Source: Chalciporus piperatus (taxonomy: Eukaryota > Basidiomycota > Agaricomycetes > Boletales > Boletaceae). From it: a stretch of DNA of 64,000 bases. Below the pieces are notes generated by a model. The model made no database searches and was not told the origin of the DNA. It saw nothing but the letters and a program-made list of their open reading frames with translations. The stretch covers positions 124,001 to 188,000 of the forward strand of contig JBBPTG010000010.1 of the NCBI GenBank assembly GCA_038093975.1, read 5' to 3'. The position numbers and the translations under genes are program-made. Positions within the stretch are counted from its first letter, which is position 1. Every line of letters begins with the position of its first letter. Positions 60,954 to 64,000 of this stretch are shown here, piece after piece.

Positions 60954-61343
60954 GGTGGTAGTTGTCCAAGTGATGATAGTATTAAAACATAAGTGATGTC
61001 AGTTTGATGTCAATGTCCAATGTATCGCGTCGCGGTCACGTGGTGTACTGTACGCGTGTGATCGTCCGGATCGATCTGGTCTTGGACTTACATGGTCAGG
61101 TCTGTCCATCTGCTAGTTAAAACATGGATCCATCTCTACAGTCTCCCCTGAAAAATCCAAGAAAAGTAGTCTTCTTTACCCCAAAATTTCATCTTCGTAT
61201 CACTCACGAACTTGATTTCGACAGGCTACTACCTCCAAGTTTAAACCTGCTCTCGGTGGACCCTCCAGAGGCCCAGGGCCTGATACGTTTGCTGCTAATC
61301 GTCAGTTCCACGTTGATCACGCTCAAATCCTCACCCTTTCCTC
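60954..61343. promoter_or_regulatory. Divergent promoter of NUF2 and the RecQ helicase
   Basis: The region holds an ACGCGT hexamer (MluI cell-cycle box core) at 61052-61057 and a related TCGCGTCGCG at 61025-61034. It also contains an ATG at 61124 opening a frame of about 80 codons, which may be an alternative first exon of the helicase gene. I could not find a clean splice to the downstream frame. Confidence 0.5.
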
Positions 61344-64000
61344 ATGTTTTTCATAGTACGTAAGAAGCCTGCCTCTGCTGCGCCCACTGCCGCACTCCCT
61401 GTCTTTGCCACTCCTGGTTTCCAGAAGAAGCCACCTCCTTCCACCACCGCACCTATGTCCGCCCCCTCTATCTCCCGTGAGGTACTAGACCTTTCCGACT
61501 CGCCCACGCGTCCATTGCCGGTGAAGCGCACTCCACCCGGCCTACCCGACAATGCACCTTCCAACTCGAAGCGCTTCAAACCTTCCCCTCCCCAAGCAGA
61601 AGTAGTGATTCGCAAGAGTCCAAAGGGAAAAGCGAAATGCGCTTCACGTCATTGGTCGCCCGATCGAGGAGAGACCGCCAGCGAGGTGGATTCCCTCAAC
61701 TTGGGCTCTGGTCATACTAAATTCCCAGCTGACCCTTTCAAGTTTGTTCGCCCCATTTCTTCTTCGTCCCCAGTTTCTGTTTCGCGCGTTCGTCCTTCTC
61801 AACCAAGGCAGATGTCCCCACCCAAGACCAGTTTGGGCGACTTCCCCGACATCAATGCGGTAATTCGTATCCCACATCATATTTTGTCCAATCTCATCCG
61901 AAACTGCTCAGAAATCTCTAAATGCGCTCAAGTCTATGCTCACCCATAACACCCAATATCGTTCTTTGCTCGGCCGAATGTTGTCTGACCATATTGAGCA
62001 CTCGGTCGATCACGACATCGTTTCTCTCTCTCTCCTCCTGTCAGTAGCCTCTTTATTCCTCGCCATATAATTGACCATCCTTGTAGAGATCAATTAAATG
62101 CACGTATCAGTACTATCACACAGCGAATCGCTACCCTAGAGGATATGGAAGAAATCCAAGTTCCACTGCGGATCCCTGAGTTCCCAATGCTACCCTCGAG
62201 TAGCTTAACGCGACGAAGGCCCGAGCCTTTTCCAATGCAGCCCTCGACGAGTACTTCAATCAGCGTCAACTCAGCTTCCAGGCAACTCGAAACAAGACTT
62301 ACTCCGCCGCAGCCCTCTCTGGCCATTTCCGACACCTCCAATACAACTCTTGACACGAATGCAACGATCAACATTTCTTCCAACGCTACCCATGATACCG
62401 CCATGACCCTCGATTCCCCGGAAATCATCGAGCTTGATGATAATGACCACGATGCATCCGGAGCGACGCTCGTAGTTCACGATAGTGACGACCTATACTA
62501 CAAAGATGTTGATCAAATTGATCCAGATGATCTACGCTTCTTCGACGCACCCAAACCTGAACTTGCACCGCCCTCCGCATCCATATCCACGTTGGTTACA
62601 TCCTCTGTTCCTGCTGTTTCCTCAGTTTCTACTGCCGCTGGTCTTTCCACTGCCTCCAGCCGAGTGGACCATACGGCTTCTCCATACTACAGAGAAGTCA
62701 TCACCATCCTCAAGAATACTTTCAAGCTCTCTACATTCCGCACCAACCAGCTAGAATGTATTGTTGCCACCTTGGACGGAAAAGACGTCTTTTATCTCGC
62801 TCCAACTGGTGGTGGAAAGTCTCTTTGCTTCCAACTGCCCGCTCTTTGCTTCTCTGGCAAGACACAAGGAACAACATTTGTCATATCCCCCCTCATATCG
62901 CTCATAACTGATCAAGTCTCAGCTTTGCGCAACAAATCCATCGAGGCTTACCGTCTCACCAGTGCTGCAGATGAAGCCGAAATTCGAGAGGTAATGCGCA
63001 GGATGAGAAGCAACGTCGGCGAAAAGCCGAAGCTGGTATATACGACCCCCGAGAGGCTGCAGAAGAGTGACTGTCTTAAAGAGGTCGTGGACCAACTGTA
63101 CGCGGAGAAGCAGCTGGCGAGATTCGTCGTTGACGAAGCACACGTTATTGGGAGCTGGGGTAGGGATTTCCGTTCCTCGGTATGTCTTGGTCTCCATCTC
63201 TGCTGACAGTTTAGTATACGATGTTCCTGATTCCGCATCAAGTACGCAGAGCTGAGCATTCTGCGGAGAAACTGGCCGGAGGTGCCCCTTATGGCGCTCA
63301 CTGGGAGTGCCAACAAAGATGCAATCGACGACATCAAGAGGAACTTGGCGATGCGCGATCCCGTCTGTCTTGCGCAGTCTTTCAATCGCCCAAACCTGCA
63401 CTACTCCGTCCGTAAGAAGCCTAGTTTGAAGAAAGATCTCCTACAAGAGATTGCTGGATTCATCAAATCGCAACATCTCGAGGACACTGGCATCATCTAT
63501 TGTCTTTCGAGAATGGAGTCTGAAGACATGGCTCAGAGACTCAGGGACGAGTTCGGGCTAGCCGCAAGACATTATCATGCAGGCATGGCTAACGGGGAGC
63601 GAACCACCAACCAAGAAGATTGGATGTCCGGGAAATGCAAGATCATCGTGGGCACGGCATGTATCATGTACTGCTAGACTGGTTATTGTTACTCACCCTT
63701 TCACACAGATTGCGTTTGGGATGGGGATTGATAAACCAGATGGTAAGCTCCCTTATTACCCCGATGAACATTTCCTGATATGTCTATTCGCAGTTCGATT
63801 CGTCATTCATGCTGCTTTGTCGAAAGACATGGACGGGTATGCACGCTACTTGGCGGCCAAATCAGTCCTTATTAACGGGCGCCCAGGTACTATCAAGAAA
63901 CGGGACGAGCTGGCCGAGACGGTAAACCCTCTGACTGCGTTCTATGTAAACATTTGTTTTCTTCTGTCGCTTGTGATCGGTCACCAAACCCCTCCCCTCC
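61344..64000 (+). CDS. RecQ-family DNA helicase (Sgs1/BLM-like), truncated by the window edge
   Basis: ATG at 61344 opens MFFIVRKKPASAAPTAALPV and a disordered S/P-rich N-terminus, then an acidic patch EIIELDDNDHD near 62425. The helicase core follows: FRTNQLECIVATLDGKDVF, Walker A PTGGGKSLCFQLPA, VISPLISLITDQV, motif II DEAHVIGSWGRDFR, motif III MALTGSA, FNRPNLHYSV, GIIYCLSR, YHAGMANGER and AFGMGIDKPD. Motif VI, YYQETGRAGRDG, is assembled over an intron at about 63839-63889. The RQC and HRDC regions lie beyond 64000. Motifs II and III differ from the usual DEAHCVSQWGHDFR and ALTATA (see findings). It unwinds recombination and replication intermediates in the nucleus. The start is uncertain; 61124 is an alternative. 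Confidence 0.88.

Noticed and set aside
1..64000. CRISPR array, rRNA operon, telomeric repeat, LTR retrotransposon or transposase gene
   Set aside because: No regularly spaced repeats, no rRNA core sequences, no TTAGGG tracts and no reverse transcriptase, integrase or transposase motifs were seen.

Overview
The window reads as gene-dense nuclear DNA of a filamentous basidiomycete, probably an agaricomycete. Almost every gene is cut by many introns of about 45-60 bp with fungal GT..AG signals. The products are best matched to basidiomycete families: Rpd3S-type double-PHD protein, LAA1/HEATR5, wax-synthase-like MBOAT, FAS1 protein, and a kinase-like protein with a helical N-terminal domain. No species is assigned. 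I read 24 genes: 22 complete, a penta-EF-hand gene cut by the left edge and a RecQ helicase cut by the right edge. There is also one decayed hemopexin-like gene and one dispersed repeat in three copies. All gene models were spliced by eye, so start, stop and domain calls are firmer than individual exon borders.

Layout: 1-5.4 kb holds the end of a PEF calcium-binding protein (+), a phosphoglucomutase-2/phosphoribomutase (-) and a BAHD-like acyltransferase (-). 6-10.4 kb holds two AAA/F-type ATPase genes head to head, proteasome RPT1 (-) and V-ATPase VMA1 (+), sharing about 200 bp. 10.8-20.1 kb holds a Gfo/Idh/MocA oxidoreductase (+), a CDC25-like rhodanese phosphatase (-), a secreted FAS1 protein (+), splicing factor PRP38 (+), mitochondrial ribosomal protein uL15m (-) and tRNA dimethylallyltransferase MOD5 (+). 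20.7-28 kb holds a two-PHD Rco1-like chromatin protein (+), a mitochondrial PDK-type kinase (+) and a DHA1 MFS transporter (-).

29.1-36.1 kb is one very large LAA1/HEATR5 HEAT-repeat gene (+). 36.1-39.8 kb is the one clearly accessory, decayed stretch: repeat copies, a frameshifted hemopexin-like pseudogene and unassigned remnants. 39.9-43.3 kb holds an MBOAT/wax-synthase-like acyltransferase (+) and ER protein RFT1 (-). 43.3-46 kb is mostly empty. 46-54 kb holds a Zn2Cys6 regulator (-) and a large DYRK/Pom1-like kinase (+). 54.5-56.8 kb holds an MLKL-like helical domain joined to a kinase domain whose HRD aspartate is replaced (-). 57.5-64 kb holds an ING-type PHD protein (+), kinetochore NUF2 (-) and a RecQ/Sgs1 helicase (+, truncated).

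The genes are mostly unlinked housekeeping functions. No biosynthetic cluster, CRISPR array, rRNA or convincing tRNA was seen. The most unusual object is the MLKL-like pseudokinase-type gene with an 8-nt microexon. Other points worth checking are the dispersed repeat that ends at the 5' edge of LAA1, two GC-AG introns, and a possible second start giving MOD5 a mitochondrial presequence.
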